64,000 nucleotides of DNA from Thermaurantimonas sp046295455 (GTDB lineage: Bacteria; Bacteroidota; Bacteroidia; Flavobacteriales; Schleiferiaceae), in assembly GCA_046295455.1 (NCBI GenBank), contig JBKBNI010000004.1, forward strand, positions 62,001 to 126,000, read 5' to 3'. Of the stretch, positions 1 to 8,303 are shown piece by piece (the first letter of the stretch is position 1; every line of letters starts with the position of its first letter). Below the pieces are notes generated by a model. It was not told the DNA's origin. It saw only the letters and a program-made list of their open reading frames with translations, and made no database searches. The position numbers were made by a program, and so were the translations under genes.

Positions 1-272
1 AACACATAGTGTGATCCTTCTTTTTGAATGGCTGCATGTTTTCGGCTGACCGTAAGGTGTTTATCACTAATACGTATCCCACAGGACGGGTCTCTGCCTA
101 TCTCTATATAGTTGACAATTACGTCTTCTCGGCTTCCTGCCTTGTGAAAGTTGTCTGATGTCAGAAATTCAAGAGTGTAATAGTTGGCACTACCTCCAAG
201 AGCGTTTAAGCCGGCCCCTATGGATTGTCTGAATTTTGATGCTCCGGAGATGTTTTGTGTTTCGCGGTTCAT
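1..272 (-). CDS. FHA-domain protein, 3' end cut by window edge
   Basis: Only the first 90 codons lie in the window. Translating the minus strand from the ATG at 270-272 gives a roughly 55-residue lead-in, then a clear forkhead-associated (FHA) core: GRDPSC near residue 63, the strand IRISDKHLTVS, and the phosphothreonine-binding SRKHA motif near residue 80. FHA domains bind phosphothreonine peptides, so this is probably a reader of the kinase encoded at the head of the same operon. The start codon lies 5 bases after the stop of the MotA-like gene. No membrane segment is visible in the part present. Anything C-terminal of the FHA (further FHA, effector or transmembrane domains) is outside the window. 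Confidence 0.8.
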   Translation of the reverse strand, partial: MNRETQNISGASKFRQSIGAGLNALGGSANYYTLEFLTSDNFHKAGSREDVIVNYIEIGRDPSCGIRISDKHLTVSRKHAAIQKEGSHYV

Positions 273-277
273 ACTTT

Positions 278-1030
278 TTACTCTTTGTAAATGCGGTTAA
301 TAAGATTTTCGATGACGTATTCTTCCATTCGGATGTGAAAGCGCTCCAGGCGTTCTTGAATACTGTGTATATACAGCATCAGAATCAGGCTGAGAAAAAG
401 CGCAACAAGCGTTGTGTCAAAAGCGATATTGAGTGCTGAGGTCACTTTGGAAATACCCTCGGGTGTCATGGTTTCATTTGCAAATCCAAGTGACTGCGCG
501 ATGCCGATGATTGTGCCTATAAAGCCAACGGAAGGAATGGCCCATGCCGTGTAGCGTATGTAGCTCTGACGCGACTCGGCATCAGCCATGTTGATCTTGC
601 TTTGACTGGTTACGATTTCGAGTGCCTCGGAAGTGGATTTGTTGGCCCGAAACTTTGTGCATGCTTTTTTGATCATATCCGTGAGAAAGTATTTGCGGTA
701 TTTTTCCTTACTGATAGCTTCCAGTTTGATCTGGGCTACATCGGCGGGGGAGAGGACGTATTGTTCCTTTTCGGGTAAGAGACGGAAGTTGTAGGCTTTT
801 TCCTCTTCCTTGATTTCGCGGTTAATTGCCCAAAGTTCCATAATCCCAAAGAAGAAGAGGAGATACGTGAGCCCTTGAACAATACCGGCTGGTAGTTGGC
901 CTCCCAGCAATACTGCCAGTCGACGACCACTTGTCCCGTCCTCAGTAACCGAATAAAACAGGGCTAACAAAATCGTGAGCACCATGGCTGCTGATGCTGA
1001 GATGATTATACGGGTGTAACGGTTGTTCAT
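278..1030 (-). CDS. MotA/TolQ/ExbB-family proton channel subunit
   Basis: A 250-residue protein with four predicted membrane helices (about 8-28, 48-68, 159-183 and 197-222) and a cytoplasmic stretch of about 90 residues between helices 2 and 3. Helices 3 and 4 carry the family signature: a proline (P166), the glycine pattern VGFIGTIIGIAQSLGF, then NIAFDTTLVALFLSLIL, which matches the TolQ/ExbB 'TA..GL..AIPA' helix. Such proteins form the pentameric stator that conducts H+ or Na+ together with a MotB/ExbD-type partner. The partner here is plausibly the vWA protein encoded just upstream (2-base gap), whose single N-terminal helix has a MotB-like aspartate. It is not flagellar, because no flagellar genes are present. 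Membership of the superfamily is firm; the output of the complex is unknown. Confidence 0.85.
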   Translation of the reverse strand: MNNRYTRIIISASAAMVLTILLALFYSVTEDGTSGRRLAVLLGGQLPAGIVQGLTYLLFFFGIMELWAINREIKEEEKAYNFRLLPEKEQYVLSPADVAQIKLEAISKEKYRKYFLTDMIKKACTKFRANKSTSEALEIVTSQSKINMADAESRQSYIRYTAWAIPSVGFIGTIIGIAQSLGFANETMTPEGISKVTSALNIAFDTTLVALFLSLILMLYIHSIQERLERFHIRMEEYVIENLINRIYKE

Positions 1031-1032
1031 AT

Positions 1033-1998
1033 TTAATCAAATTTTATTAGAAATCCATTTCCATTTTCGGTGGTGAGTTGTTCCAGGAATTTCACTTTAA
1101 TAGCGTTGGGATCGTCAAAAAAATCTCTTCCAACTCCAATGGCATTTACCTGGATGTTACCCGGATTTTGTCTCCGCATGAAAGCCAGTATTTCGTCAGA
1201 TAATCTTTTTGAATCGTCGCCTGAGCGGCAGCCTGGTTCACCGTCGGTCATCAGGACAATATCGGTCAGGCCAGTGTAAGTATTCATCACGTAGGTAAGT
1301 GCTTCCTGAATTGGGGTGCCACCTCCTGCTTTGAAAGTTCTGATAAACTTGCTGAGAGATTCTTTATTGGCTTCTGTCATAGGTTGAAGCGATCCGAAGT
1401 TTGATTTATAATCGCAATCAGACTGAAATGGGAAGCGGACCACATCTACATTGTAGGAATCGTCCATTGTAGAGATGAGCATACGCAGTCCTGCCTTTAC
1501 AGGGCTCATTCGGTCTTCTTTGTAATCATTGCTGACCATACTTCCGGATACATCTACGACAAATACGATGGATTTTCCTTTAAAACTAAATCCCTTCGTT
1601 GAAACCTTTTTGGGTGGACAGTTGCTCTGGAGTGTCAGACCGCAGTTGTCCATCCACTGCTTGTATTTTTTGAGATCATCGACCTGAGATTGGAGCGTTT
1701 GTACTTGTTCTTTAAGTTTTTGGGTGCTTTGAACGGCTTGGCTTAATTCCTTTTCAACTTTATCCAACTGCTGCATGATTTGCTGCACGATCTTTTTATC
1801 TACTGAATTTTCGAGTTGCTGCATTTTGTCCTTCAGATCTTGTACTTCCAGCCCGAGATCCTTCAGAGCATCTGCGGCATCTTTGCTTTTTACATCCATC
1901 TTTGGGACAATCACAAAAAGAATGATGACAGCAGCAAGAGCTCCGGAAAGAAGATCGAGAAAGGAAATGGAGAAAACCTGAAGTTCCCTTTTAGCCAT
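1033..1998 (-). CDS. MotB/ExbD-like membrane anchor, coiled coil and vWA domain
   Basis: A 321-residue protein in three parts. Residues 9-32 form one membrane helix with an aspartate (D15) at its cytoplasmic end, in the context FLDLLSGALAAVIILF. This is the pattern of the proton-carrying helix of MotB, ExbD and ZorB. Residues 40-115 are a charged heptad-rich coiled coil. Residues 142-321 are a von Willebrand factor A domain with a complete metal-ion-dependent adhesion site: DVSGS at 149-153, T228 in GGGTPI, and D252 in TDGEPG. With a short cytoplasmic N-terminus the vWA domain should be periplasmic. MotB and ZorB instead carry a peptidoglycan-binding OmpA domain at this place, so the architecture is unusual. 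It lies 3 bases after the kinase gene and 2 bases before the MotA-like gene. Confidence 0.82.
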   Translation of the reverse strand: MAKRELQVFSISFLDLLSGALAAVIILFVIVPKMDVKSKDAADALKDLGLEVQDLKDKMQQLENSVDKKIVQQIMQQLDKVEKELSQAVQSTQKLKEQVQTLQSQVDDLKKYKQWMDNCGLTLQSNCPPKKVSTKGFSFKGKSIVFVVDVSGSMVSNDYKEDRMSPVKAGLRMLISTMDDSYNVDVVRFPFQSDCDYKSNFGSLQPMTEANKESLSKFIRTFKAGGGTPIQEALTYVMNTYTGLTDIVLMTDGEPGCRSGDDSKRLSDEILAFMRRQNPGNIQVNAIGVGRDFFDDPNAIKVKFLEQLTTENGNGFLIKFD

Positions 1999-2001
1999 TT
2001 T

Positions 2002-3318
2002 TCAATTTTTTACTACAATCTTTAAAGTCGTATCGCCAAGCGTTATGATATCTCCAATATGGAGTTCTAATCCCTCCTTTCCTGCCTCTACTCCATTTAC
2101 TAAGGTGCCGTTGGTACTTGGTCGGTAAAGTCCGTTGGTCACATCATTACGGGTTTGCCCATCTGTGATCAACCACTTTTTTCGAACTTTATCGCGAATA
2201 ATAGTAGCGTGAAACCTGCTGATGTAATTGGTGTGAGACTCCACAATACCGATATGATTGGACTGTGGAAAGTCAGGATTATACCAGCCCACATAAATGT
2301 GATCTCCTGTAAGTTCTGCCTGCCGACTCAGATTGTAGATCCTTCCGGGCTCGTCTCCATGCATCACTTCCAGACCCACCAAATGCTTGTCAAATTGAAT
2401 GATGTTTGCCAATTGTGCTTGATCGACATTGAGTAAACCGAGTATTTCTGTGGTGCTTTGTGCTCGTTTTGTATAGTTGTGGTTCAGCGAATTTTTAAAT
2501 ATTTGCATCCAATGATCTGGTAATTCTGGCGTGTATTTACGGGGGTCATCCCATTGTCCTTTATTTGCACGCAGTACATATGTGCCTAAATCATCTTCGC
2601 TTTCAAGAGGCCCGAAAGGAAGTTTCCCCGTCAAAATTTCATAAAATGTGACACCAAACGAGAAGATGTCTGTAGATGGGCTCATGGTTTTGAAAGAAAT
2701 CTTTTGATTGAGCTGCTCTGGCGGCATGTAGGCATATGTACCGAATACAGCCTCTGCATATCCCAGAAAATTTCGTCTGGTCATCCGCGCGTTTTGAAAT
2801 CCTGCAATTCCAAAATCGGTAAGTTTTACATTTTCAGATGAATCTAAAAGGATGTTTACTGGTTTCAGGTCTCTGTGGATCACCCCATTTTCATGAAGTG
2901 CTTTGAGTCCAAGGAGGCATTGCACGGCAAGGCGATCTATCTGATCGAAAGACTCATAGTTGTCCACATATTTATCTAATGAGCCACCTTCGCAGAATTC
3001 CATTACCATAAATGGATTTCCCAGGTATTCACTTTTATCAATTGACCGAACCAGATATTGGCTGTCGATTTGCCCACATACATACTCTCGATCAAATCGT
3101 TGACTAAATGTCTTGCGATCTTCTGGCATCAATTCCCAAAATTTCATTATTTTGATCGCAATGGGATTTACATCAGATTGATGCCGTCCCTTGTAAACCA
3201 GCCCAAAAGTACCTTCGCCCAAAAATTTCTCTATTACATATGAGTCCATTAAGTCACCTTCATGCAAAGAAATTTTTTCAGGCACAGCAGTCATGAAACA
3301 CACTTTTTTGAATCTCAA
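2002..3318 (-). CDS. Hanks-type Ser/Thr protein kinase with C-terminal FHA domain
   Basis: A 438-residue protein. The kinase domain (about 27-295) is complete: glycine loop GEGTFG at 34-39, lysine K56 in AIKIM, catalytic HRD at 148-150, metal-binding DFG at 168-170, and MPPEQ at 198-202 in place of APE. A linker leads to an FHA domain (about 315-438) with SRFHA at 367-371 and TNGTLVNG near 402-409. There is no membrane helix, unlike PknB-type kinases, so it should be cytoplasmic. It is the first gene of a tightly spaced operon with a vWA protein, a MotA-like channel protein and an FHA protein, which suggests it phosphorylates one of them or a factor that controls the channel. A second start at residue 9 (position 3294) is equally plausible. 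The divergent neighbour is aroK. Confidence 0.9.
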   Translation of the reverse strand: MRFKKVCFMTAVPEKISLHEGDLMDSYVIEKFLGEGTFGLVYKGRHQSDVNPIAIKIMKFWELMPEDRKTFSQRFDREYVCGQIDSQYLVRSIDKSEYLGNPFMVMEFCEGGSLDKYVDNYESFDQIDRLAVQCLLGLKALHENGVIHRDLKPVNILLDSSENVKLTDFGIAGFQNARMTRRNFLGYAEAVFGTYAYMPPEQLNQKISFKTMSPSTDIFSFGVTFYEILTGKLPFGPLESEDDLGTYVLRANKGQWDDPRKYTPELPDHWMQIFKNSLNHNYTKRAQSTTEILGLLNVDQAQLANIIQFDKHLVGLEVMHGDEPGRIYNLSRQAELTGDHIYVGWYNPDFPQSNHIGIVESHTNYISRFHATIIRDKVRKKWLITDGQTRNDVTNGLYRPSTNGTLVNGVEAGKEGLELHIGDIITLGDTTLKIVVKN

Positions 3319-3342
3319 AATTTTTAAATCCTTTGAGTACGC

Positions 3343-3352
3343 GCACTAGTGC
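3343..3352. promoter_or_regulatory. 10-bp perfect palindrome GCACTAGTGC, possible operator
   Basis: The palindrome lies in the 133-base divergent gap between the kinase operon and aroK, 25 bases before the kinase start. It is perfect over ten bases with a CTAG centre. A related imperfect dyad with the same centre lies near 52962-52977. Operator function is inference only; a ten-base palindrome can occur by chance. Confidence 0.25.
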
Positions 3353-3393
3353 ATTTTACGTATTTTGGGAAAATCCAACAGTTCCTTAAATCC

Positions 3394-3401
3394 TACTTTT
3401 G
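3394..3401 (+). promoter_or_regulatory. aroK -7 element TACTTTTG
   Basis: Exact match to the Bacteroidota -7 consensus TAnnTTTG, about 50 bases before the aroK start. The nearest upstream TTG (3365-3367) is 26 bases away, longer than the usual 19-21, so only the -7 box is well supported. Confidence 0.45.
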
Positions 3402-3451
3402 ATTTGGTATGAAGGTCTATATATCAGAAATTTGCATAAAATTCTCCGGTA

Positions 3452-3973
3452 ATGCAGAGAAAAATAGTTCTGCTGGGATATATGGGCTCCGGCAAGACTA
3501 CATTAGGCTTAAAACTTGCCAACGAATTGAAAGTTCCGTTTTGGGACCTCGATGAGGTAATTGGCCAGATGTATGGAATGTCAGTATCATATATGCTTGT
3601 GAAAAAAGGCGAAATTTTCTTCAGAGAGTGTGAGCATAAAGCTCTGAACGTCGTTTTGCGAAACAATTCTTACATTCTCGCTTCCGGAGGAGGCACCCCA
3701 TGCTACTACGATAATGTGGACACCATCAATTCGCAGGCTGTGAGTTTCTATCTGCAGTGCTCGCCTTCCGTTTTGGCACAAAGGCTTCTTCCTGAGAAAC
3801 AAAATCGGCCTCTGCTCGCAGATGTTGAAGACGAATCATTGCACGAGTATATTTCAAAGCATCTCTTCGAACGTGCTCCGTACTATGAGCAGGCGCATCA
3901 CATTATAGATGCCAATGGCGATAGTGACGCCATAGTGAAAGAGATGCTAAGCAGATTAGCCCAGCATCCCTAA
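3452..3973 (+). CDS. aroK: Shikimate kinase
   Basis: Phosphorylates shikimate at the 3-hydroxyl with ATP, the fifth step of the chorismate pathway. The 173-residue length is normal for the family. Visible features are the Walker A loop GYMGSGKTT (9-17, K15), the shikimate-binding aspartates D32 and D34 in DLD, R58, the GGG turn at 79-81 followed by TP, and the lid arginine R119 in NRPLL. It stands alone as a single gene, divergent from the kinase operon and convergent with pyk. A good -7 box lies about 50 bases upstream. Identification is secure; which numbered paralogue name applies cannot be told from sequence. Confidence 0.93.
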   Translation: MQRKIVLLGYMGSGKTTLGLKLANELKVPFWDLDEVIGQMYGMSVSYMLVKKGEIFFRECEHKALNVVLRNNSYILASGGGTPCYYDNVDTINSQAVSFYLQCSPSVLAQRLLPEKQNRPLLADVEDESLHEYISKHLFERAPYYEQAHHIIDANGDSDAIVKEMLSRLAQHP

Positions 3974-4058
3974 GTTTTTTACCAACGCGAATTATTTATC
4001 TTTTTTCGGGTCTGAAGTACTTACAAGAACTTTTGTCCCGAAACAAGGTGCAGAGCAC

Positions 4059-5480
4059 TTATACCTGAGTGATTTTAAGTGTATTGGTCATTCCCTTTTC
4101 AAAAATGGGCATGCTTGCAATCTGTATGATAAAATCCCCTCGGTTGATCAACCCGTTATCCATGCATATCTGTGCAATATCGGCCAATGATTCGTCCGTA
4201 GTGGTCATCTTGTCGTAATAAAAAGCCTTAACCCCCCACACAAGACTCAGTTGGGTCAGTATGGTCTTATTGGCGGTAAATACCAAGATGTAGGCATCAG
4301 GGCGGTGAGAAGAGATTTTGTAGGCTGTGTATCCTGAATGTGTCATGGTGAGCACTCCCATGGCTCCAATTTGATTGCAGATTTTAGAAGCATTGTAGCA
4401 AATGGAGTCCGTGATGAATCGCTCACTGTGATATACGGGCATGTTTTCGTCGAGCTGGGGTCGCAGATTGGAGTCTTCCACGTGCTTTATGATTTTAGAC
4501 ATGGCCTGCACGACCTCTACGGGGTATTTTCCGACAGAAGTCTCCCCGCTAAGCATAACGGCGTCTGCCCCGTCCAGCACAGAGTTGGCCACATCATTTA
4601 CTTCGGCACGGGTTGGGGACAAGCTGGTCATCATAGATTCCATCATTTGTGTGGCGATGATTACCGGTTTGGCCTTTGAAAGGGACTTTTTGACAATCAG
4701 CTTCTGGATCAGAGGAACCCCTTGCATGGGGATTTCGACACCCAAATCGCCACGTGCCACCATGATGGCGTCGGTTTGGTCTATGATATTGTCGATATCC
4801 ACCACGGCCTCGGGCTTTTCAATTTTAGAGACTATACGGGCGTGGCTTTTGTTGTGGTTTATGATCCGACGTAGTTCGGCCACATCGTTTGCATTTCGGA
4901 CAAATGACAATCCGATCCAATCCACGCCTTCTTCGAGCGCTACTTTCAGGTCCTCGAGGTCTTTGTCCGTAAGGCAGGGGAGCGAAATTTTGGTGCTGGG
5001 CAGGTTCACTCCTTTTTTTGACTTGAGAGGCCCTCCTTGTATTACTCTTGCTTTTACCTCATCGATGCTATTGGTAGAAGTGACTTCAAGCATTAGTTTG
5101 CCATCATCGAGCAAAACTTTTTCACCGACTTTTACATCCTGAGGAAACTGTTTGTAGGTCATGTACACCTTCTGAGCGTTACCGACACAGTAGTGATTGG
5201 TAAAGGTGAGCTCGTCTCCAGGTTTGATTTCTATGCCCTCTTCTACTTCGCCGATGCGCAATTTCGGCCCCTGGAGGTCAGCCAATGAGGCCACACAGAG
5301 GTTGTATTTTTTATTTAATTCCTTTACTAACCGGATGTAGCACCGGGTTTCCTCTGGTTTGCCATGTGAGCAGTTGATTCTAAAAACACTGACACCTGAT
5401 CTTACCATTTCATGCATGGTCTTCAGGCTGGCAGAGGAGGGGCCTAGGGTGGCTACGATCTTCGTTCTGTTGTAGTGCAT
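4059..5480 (-). CDS. pyk: Pyruvate kinase
   Basis: Converts phosphoenolpyruvate and ADP to pyruvate and ATP in glycolysis. The start at 5480 gives 473 residues beginning MHYNRTKIVATLGPSS, which aligns with the usual pyruvate kinase N-terminus. The open frame runs 35 codons further upstream, but that stretch overlaps the previous gene and contains an exact -7 box (5510-5517), so it is not taken as coding. Key features are the IVSKIEKPEAV barrel strand, MVARGDLGVEIP (the ADLG-type active-site motif), KPVIIATQMMESM and the C-terminal allosteric domain from about residue 340. It ends the acpP-fabF-rnc cluster and probably has its own promoter. Confidence 0.93.
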   Translation of the reverse strand: MHYNRTKIVATLGPSSASLKTMHEMVRSGVSVFRINCSHGKPEETRCYIRLVKELNKKYNLCVASLADLQGPKLRIGEVEEGIEIKPGDELTFTNHYCVGNAQKVYMTYKQFPQDVKVGEKVLLDDGKLMLEVTSTNSIDEVKARVIQGGPLKSKKGVNLPSTKISLPCLTDKDLEDLKVALEEGVDWIGLSFVRNANDVAELRRIINHNKSHARIVSKIEKPEAVVDIDNIIDQTDAIMVARGDLGVEIPMQGVPLIQKLIVKKSLSKAKPVIIATQMMESMMTSLSPTRAEVNDVANSVLDGADAVMLSGETSVGKYPVEVVQAMSKIIKHVEDSNLRPQLDENMPVYHSERFITDSICYNASKICNQIGAMGVLTMTHSGYTAYKISSHRPDAYILVFTANKTILTQLSLVWGVKAFYYDKMTTTDESLADIAQICMDNGLINRGDFIIQIASMPIFEKGMTNTLKITQV

Positions 5481-5509
5481 ACGTTTGAATACTTCGTGTA
5501 TTGTGTACG

Positions 5510-5517
5510 CAAAGGTA
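5510..5517 (-). promoter_or_regulatory. pyk -7 element TACCTTTG
   Basis: Exact TAnnTTTG match on the minus strand, 30 bases before the pyk ATG chosen here. It lies downstream of the longer possible start (5585), so it argues for the shorter protein. The same octamer precedes ftsK and the pRiA4b ORF-3-like gene in this window. No good -33 TTG is seen at normal spacing. Confidence 0.5.
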
Positions 5518-5538
5518 ACCGCAGGGTACCGGTTTGAA

Positions 5539-6021
5539 TTAAAACAACAATAAATTTGATCGGAACTTTGATTTTTTGAGGTCAAAGCGCTGAACCGACG
5601 AAACGGTGGAATCGGATTTCAATTGATTGATGATGTCCTTTATATCGCTGGATTCACAATCCATCAAAAGCCAATAATCTACTTGCTTCTTGTCTGGTAT
5701 CAAAGAAATATATGTCTCGGTTTCCATGTGTTCGAAGAGCGACGAGCCATGAGCAGAGCGCTCATTTATGTGCAATGGATGGGAGCGATTACCAAGGAGA
5801 TACCAGTTCATCATGCGCTCTTCGTCGTCGAAGGAAAATGTACTGAAGCTATAAGTATGCTTGCCGCCGTGTGTGAGTGTATGGTCCGGAATCCGCTCAA
5901 GACAGATGCCGATGGCAGAATTGATTTTAAAAGCGACTTCAAAATCCGGAGAAGAGCTTCGGATGGCTAAGCATACGGGGAGTATCTCAGAGTCATCAAG
6001 GCGAAGGATGTGCTTTTTCAT
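5539..6021 (-). CDS. IPExxxVDY family protein
   Basis: A 160-residue protein named after its motif, seen here as IPDKKQVDYWLLMD near residue 108. The family is confined to Bacteroidota, where it commonly sits between rnc and pyk as it does here. No enzymatic motif, signal peptide or membrane segment is visible, so it is probably cytoplasmic; its function is not established. Its ATG overlaps the rnc stop by four bases (ATGA), which suggests translational coupling with ribonuclease III. Confidence 0.8.
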   Translation of the reverse strand: MKKHILRLDDSEILPVCLAIRSSSPDFEVAFKINSAIGICLERIPDHTLTHGGKHTYSFSTFSFDDEERMMNWYLLGNRSHPLHINERSAHGSSLFEHMETETYISLIPDKKQVDYWLLMDCESSDIKDIINQLKSDSTVSSVQRFDLKKSKFRSNLLLF

Positions 6022-6749
6022 GCCAGCTTCAGGATTTCGATCGCCAGTTTTGAAGCCTCTTCTTCGGCAGATTTCTTGGTGTAGCCTGTACCTGAGCTTA
6101 TCAATTGACCGTCGATGTAACAGCCCATTTCAAATGTAAGGTTGTGGCGGCTCCCCCATGAGTCGATGATTTTAAACTGGAGGTTTTTCCTGTTTTTTTG
6201 AGCCCATTCGTGAAGATATGCTTTATGACTGTTGATTCGATGGACAATTTCATCAAGTTGAACGTTAGGCCGAATGATTTTTTTCAAAATAAAAGACCTG
6301 GCCCCGGCATATCCGCGGTCTAAGTATACAGCTCCAATCAGGGCCTCAAGCACGTCGCCGTAGAATGATTTGGGAAGACTTGCGCTGTCGCTTTTTTCGC
6401 TGATTAGTTTTGGAATATCAAGTTTCCGGGAGATGGAGTGCAGGTTGTTTCGGTTTACGATTTTGGAGCGCACTTCTGAGAGAAACCCCTCTTTTTGATG
6501 TGGAAATTTTTCGAATAAATATCCTGCTACTACAGCACCCAGCACGGCATCTCCAAGAAACTCCAGCCGCTCATAGTCCTCCTGGCAGTTACCCAGTTTA
6601 ATAAAACTGCGGTGCCGCAGGGCTTTGCGGTAGTGATGAATGGTTTTTGGTCTGAAGCCAAGGATTTTTTTTAAGGCTTTTCTCAGCCGCTTGTCGTCTG
6701 TCGAGGGGATAAAACTGGAAAACTGAGAAATCCAGTTTTTTAAAGTCAT
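6018..6749 (-). CDS. rnc: Ribonuclease III
   Basis: Cleaves double-stranded RNA in rRNA maturation and mRNA turnover. The 243-residue protein has the RNase III signature ERLEFLGDAV near residues 60-69, the second acidic site GDVLEALIGAVYLD near 125-140, and a C-terminal double-stranded-RNA-binding domain from about 170 ending GYTKKSAEEEASKLA. The N-terminal ~25-residue extension is common in Bacteroidota. Its start overlaps the fabF stop by one base and its stop overlaps the next gene, so acpP, fabF, rnc and the IPExxxVDY gene look like one transcript. Confidence 0.93.
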   Translation of the reverse strand: MTLKNWISQFSSFIPSTDDKRLRKALKKILGFRPKTIHHYRKALRHRSFIKLGNCQEDYERLEFLGDAVLGAVVAGYLFEKFPHQKEGFLSEVRSKIVNRNNLHSISRKLDIPKLISEKSDSASLPKSFYGDVLEALIGAVYLDRGYAGARSFILKKIIRPNVQLDEIVHRINSHKAYLHEWAQKNRKNLQFKIIDSWGSRHNLTFEMGCYIDGQLISSGTGYTKKSAEEEASKLAIEILKLA

Positions 6750-8005
6750 TACCTGTATTTTTTCAGAAGTATGCTGGCGTTGTGTCCGCCGAATCCGAAG
6801 GTATTGCTGAGAGCGGCATTGACCGTGCGGAACTGGGCCTTGTTGAATGTAAAATTGATTTCAGGTTCGAATTCGGGATCGTCGGTAAAGTGATTGATCG
6901 TAGGTGGGATAAAGTCGTGAGCAATGGCAAAAACAGTCGCCAGCGCCTCGACGGCACCTGCACCGCCTAGCAGGTGACCTGTCATGGATTTGGTAGAGCT
7001 GATGTTGAGCTTGTACACATGGTCGCCAAATACCTTTTGAATCGCTTTGACCTCGGCTATATCACCTAGCGGGGTTGAGGTGCCGTGCACGTTGATGTAG
7101 TCTACATCTTCTGGTTTCATTCCGGCTTCTTCGAGGGCATACTTCATGACATTGGCCGCCCCTAATCCATCGGGATGTGGTGCTGTAATGTGGTAAGCAT
7201 CTGCAGACAGCCCAAAACCGGCCACTTCTGCATAAATTTTTGCTCCACGGGCCAAAGCGTGATTCAGGTCTTCGAGTATGAGACATGCGCCCCCTTCTCC
7301 CATTACAAACCCGTCTCTGTCCTTATCAAAGGGGCGAGAAGCGGTTTCAGGGGAATCGTTTCTGGTAGACAGGGCTTGCATGGCATTGAAACCTCCGATG
7401 CCTGCCTCCGTGATGGCGGCTTCGGACCCACCGCTGAGGATGATATCTGCCTTTCCGAGTTTGATCATGATGTAGGCATCGATCAGCGCATTGGTAGAGG
7501 AGGCACAAGCGGATACGGTGGAGAAATTAGGCCCCCGGATTCCGTATTTGATGGAAATATGACCCGGAGCTATGTCCGCAATCATTTTTGGGATGAAAAA
7601 AGGATTGAACCGCGGGGTACCGTCGCCTTTGGCATAATCTACGGACTCTTTTAGAAAGGTGTCTAATCCGCCAATTCCAGAACCCCATATCACACCGGTT
7701 TTGTCTGGATTCATGCTTCCCGGAATGTCAAGCCCTGCATCTTTGATAGCTTCATCTACACACACAAGGGCGAAGTGGGTAAACCGGTCCATCCTTCTGG
7801 CCTCCTTGCGGTCGATAAATTGATTGACATCGAAGTTTTTTACTTCACAGGCAAAGCGTGTTTTGAATTTCTCGGTATCAAATGCTGTAATCATAGCTGC
7901 ACCACTCAGGCCATTTTTTAGACCATTGAGGTATTCCTGAGCAGTATTCCCAATTGGGGTAATGGCACCTACACCGGTAATTACTACACGCCTTGCTTGT
8001 GTCAT
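6749..8005 (-). CDS. fabF: 3-oxoacyl-ACP synthase II (KAS II)
   Basis: Condenses malonyl-ACP with acyl-ACP during fatty-acid elongation. At 418 residues it has normal length and full thiolase-fold architecture. The nucleophilic cysteine is in VSACASSTNA (about residue 165), and the two histidines are in NVHGTSTPLGD (about 305) and STKSMTGHLLGGAGAVEA (about 340). The substrate acyl carrier protein gene acpP lies 30 bases upstream in the same direction. FabB is a possible alternative, but the length and the acpP-fabF-rnc order favour FabF. Confidence 0.94.
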   Translation of the reverse strand: MTQARRVVITGVGAITPIGNTAQEYLNGLKNGLSGAAMITAFDTEKFKTRFACEVKNFDVNQFIDRKEARRMDRFTHFALVCVDEAIKDAGLDIPGSMNPDKTGVIWGSGIGGLDTFLKESVDYAKGDGTPRFNPFFIPKMIADIAPGHISIKYGIRGPNFSTVSACASSTNALIDAYIMIKLGKADIILSGGSEAAITEAGIGGFNAMQALSTRNDSPETASRPFDKDRDGFVMGEGGACLILEDLNHALARGAKIYAEVAGFGLSADAYHITAPHPDGLGAANVMKYALEEAGMKPEDVDYINVHGTSTPLGDIAEVKAIQKVFGDHVYKLNISSTKSMTGHLLGGAGAVEALATVFAIAHDFIPPTINHFTDDPEFEPEINFTFNKAQFRTVNAALSNTFGFGGHNASILLKKYR

Positions 8006-8035
8006 AAATGTTTTTGGGGTTTTTTTGGAGTTGGA

Positions 8036-8275
8036 TCAGGATTTTACGGCCTTCTCAATGTAAGCGATGGCCTGACCTACGGTAGAAATATTTTCGGCCT
8101 GATCATCAGGAATCTGAATGTCGAATTCTTTTTCAAATTCCATGATGAGTTCTACCGTGTCCAATGAATCTGCCCCAAGATCATTGGTAAAGCTGGCTTC
8201 CATTGTTACTTCGTTTTCATCTACGCCCAGTTTATCCACTATAATGGCTTTTACTCGTGAAGCGATGTCTGACAT
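8036..8275 (-). CDS. acpP: Acyl carrier protein
   Basis: A 79-residue acidic four-helix protein that carries fatty-acyl intermediates on a phosphopantetheine arm. The attachment serine is S37 in the canonical DSL motif (GADSLDTVELIM). It heads the acpP-fabF-rnc-IPExxxVDY cluster; a plausible promoter lies about 30-60 bases upstream. Confidence 0.96.
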   Translation of the reverse strand: MSDIASRVKAIIVDKLGVDENEVTMEASFTNDLGADSLDTVELIMEFEKEFDIQIPDDQAENISTVGQAIAYIEKAVKS

Positions 8276-8303
8276 TGTATGAGTGATTTAAAGATTGCGG
8301 GTG

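Noticed and set aside
1..3318. Flagellar motor (MotAB) interpretation of the first operon
   Set aside because: No flagellar genes in view, and the MotB-like protein ends in a vWA domain instead of a peptidoglycan-binding one.
3974..4058. TTTCGGG/CCCGAAA inverted repeat between aroK and pyk as a terminator
   Set aside because: The loop is long and neither strand has a T run after the stem.
4441..5142. A 233-codon plus-strand frame
   Set aside because: It is the antisense of pyruvate kinase, which has full family motifs.
5481..5585. Longer pyruvate kinase N-terminus
   Set aside because: The 35 extra codons overlap the IPExxxVDY gene and contain a promoter box, and do not match the family start.
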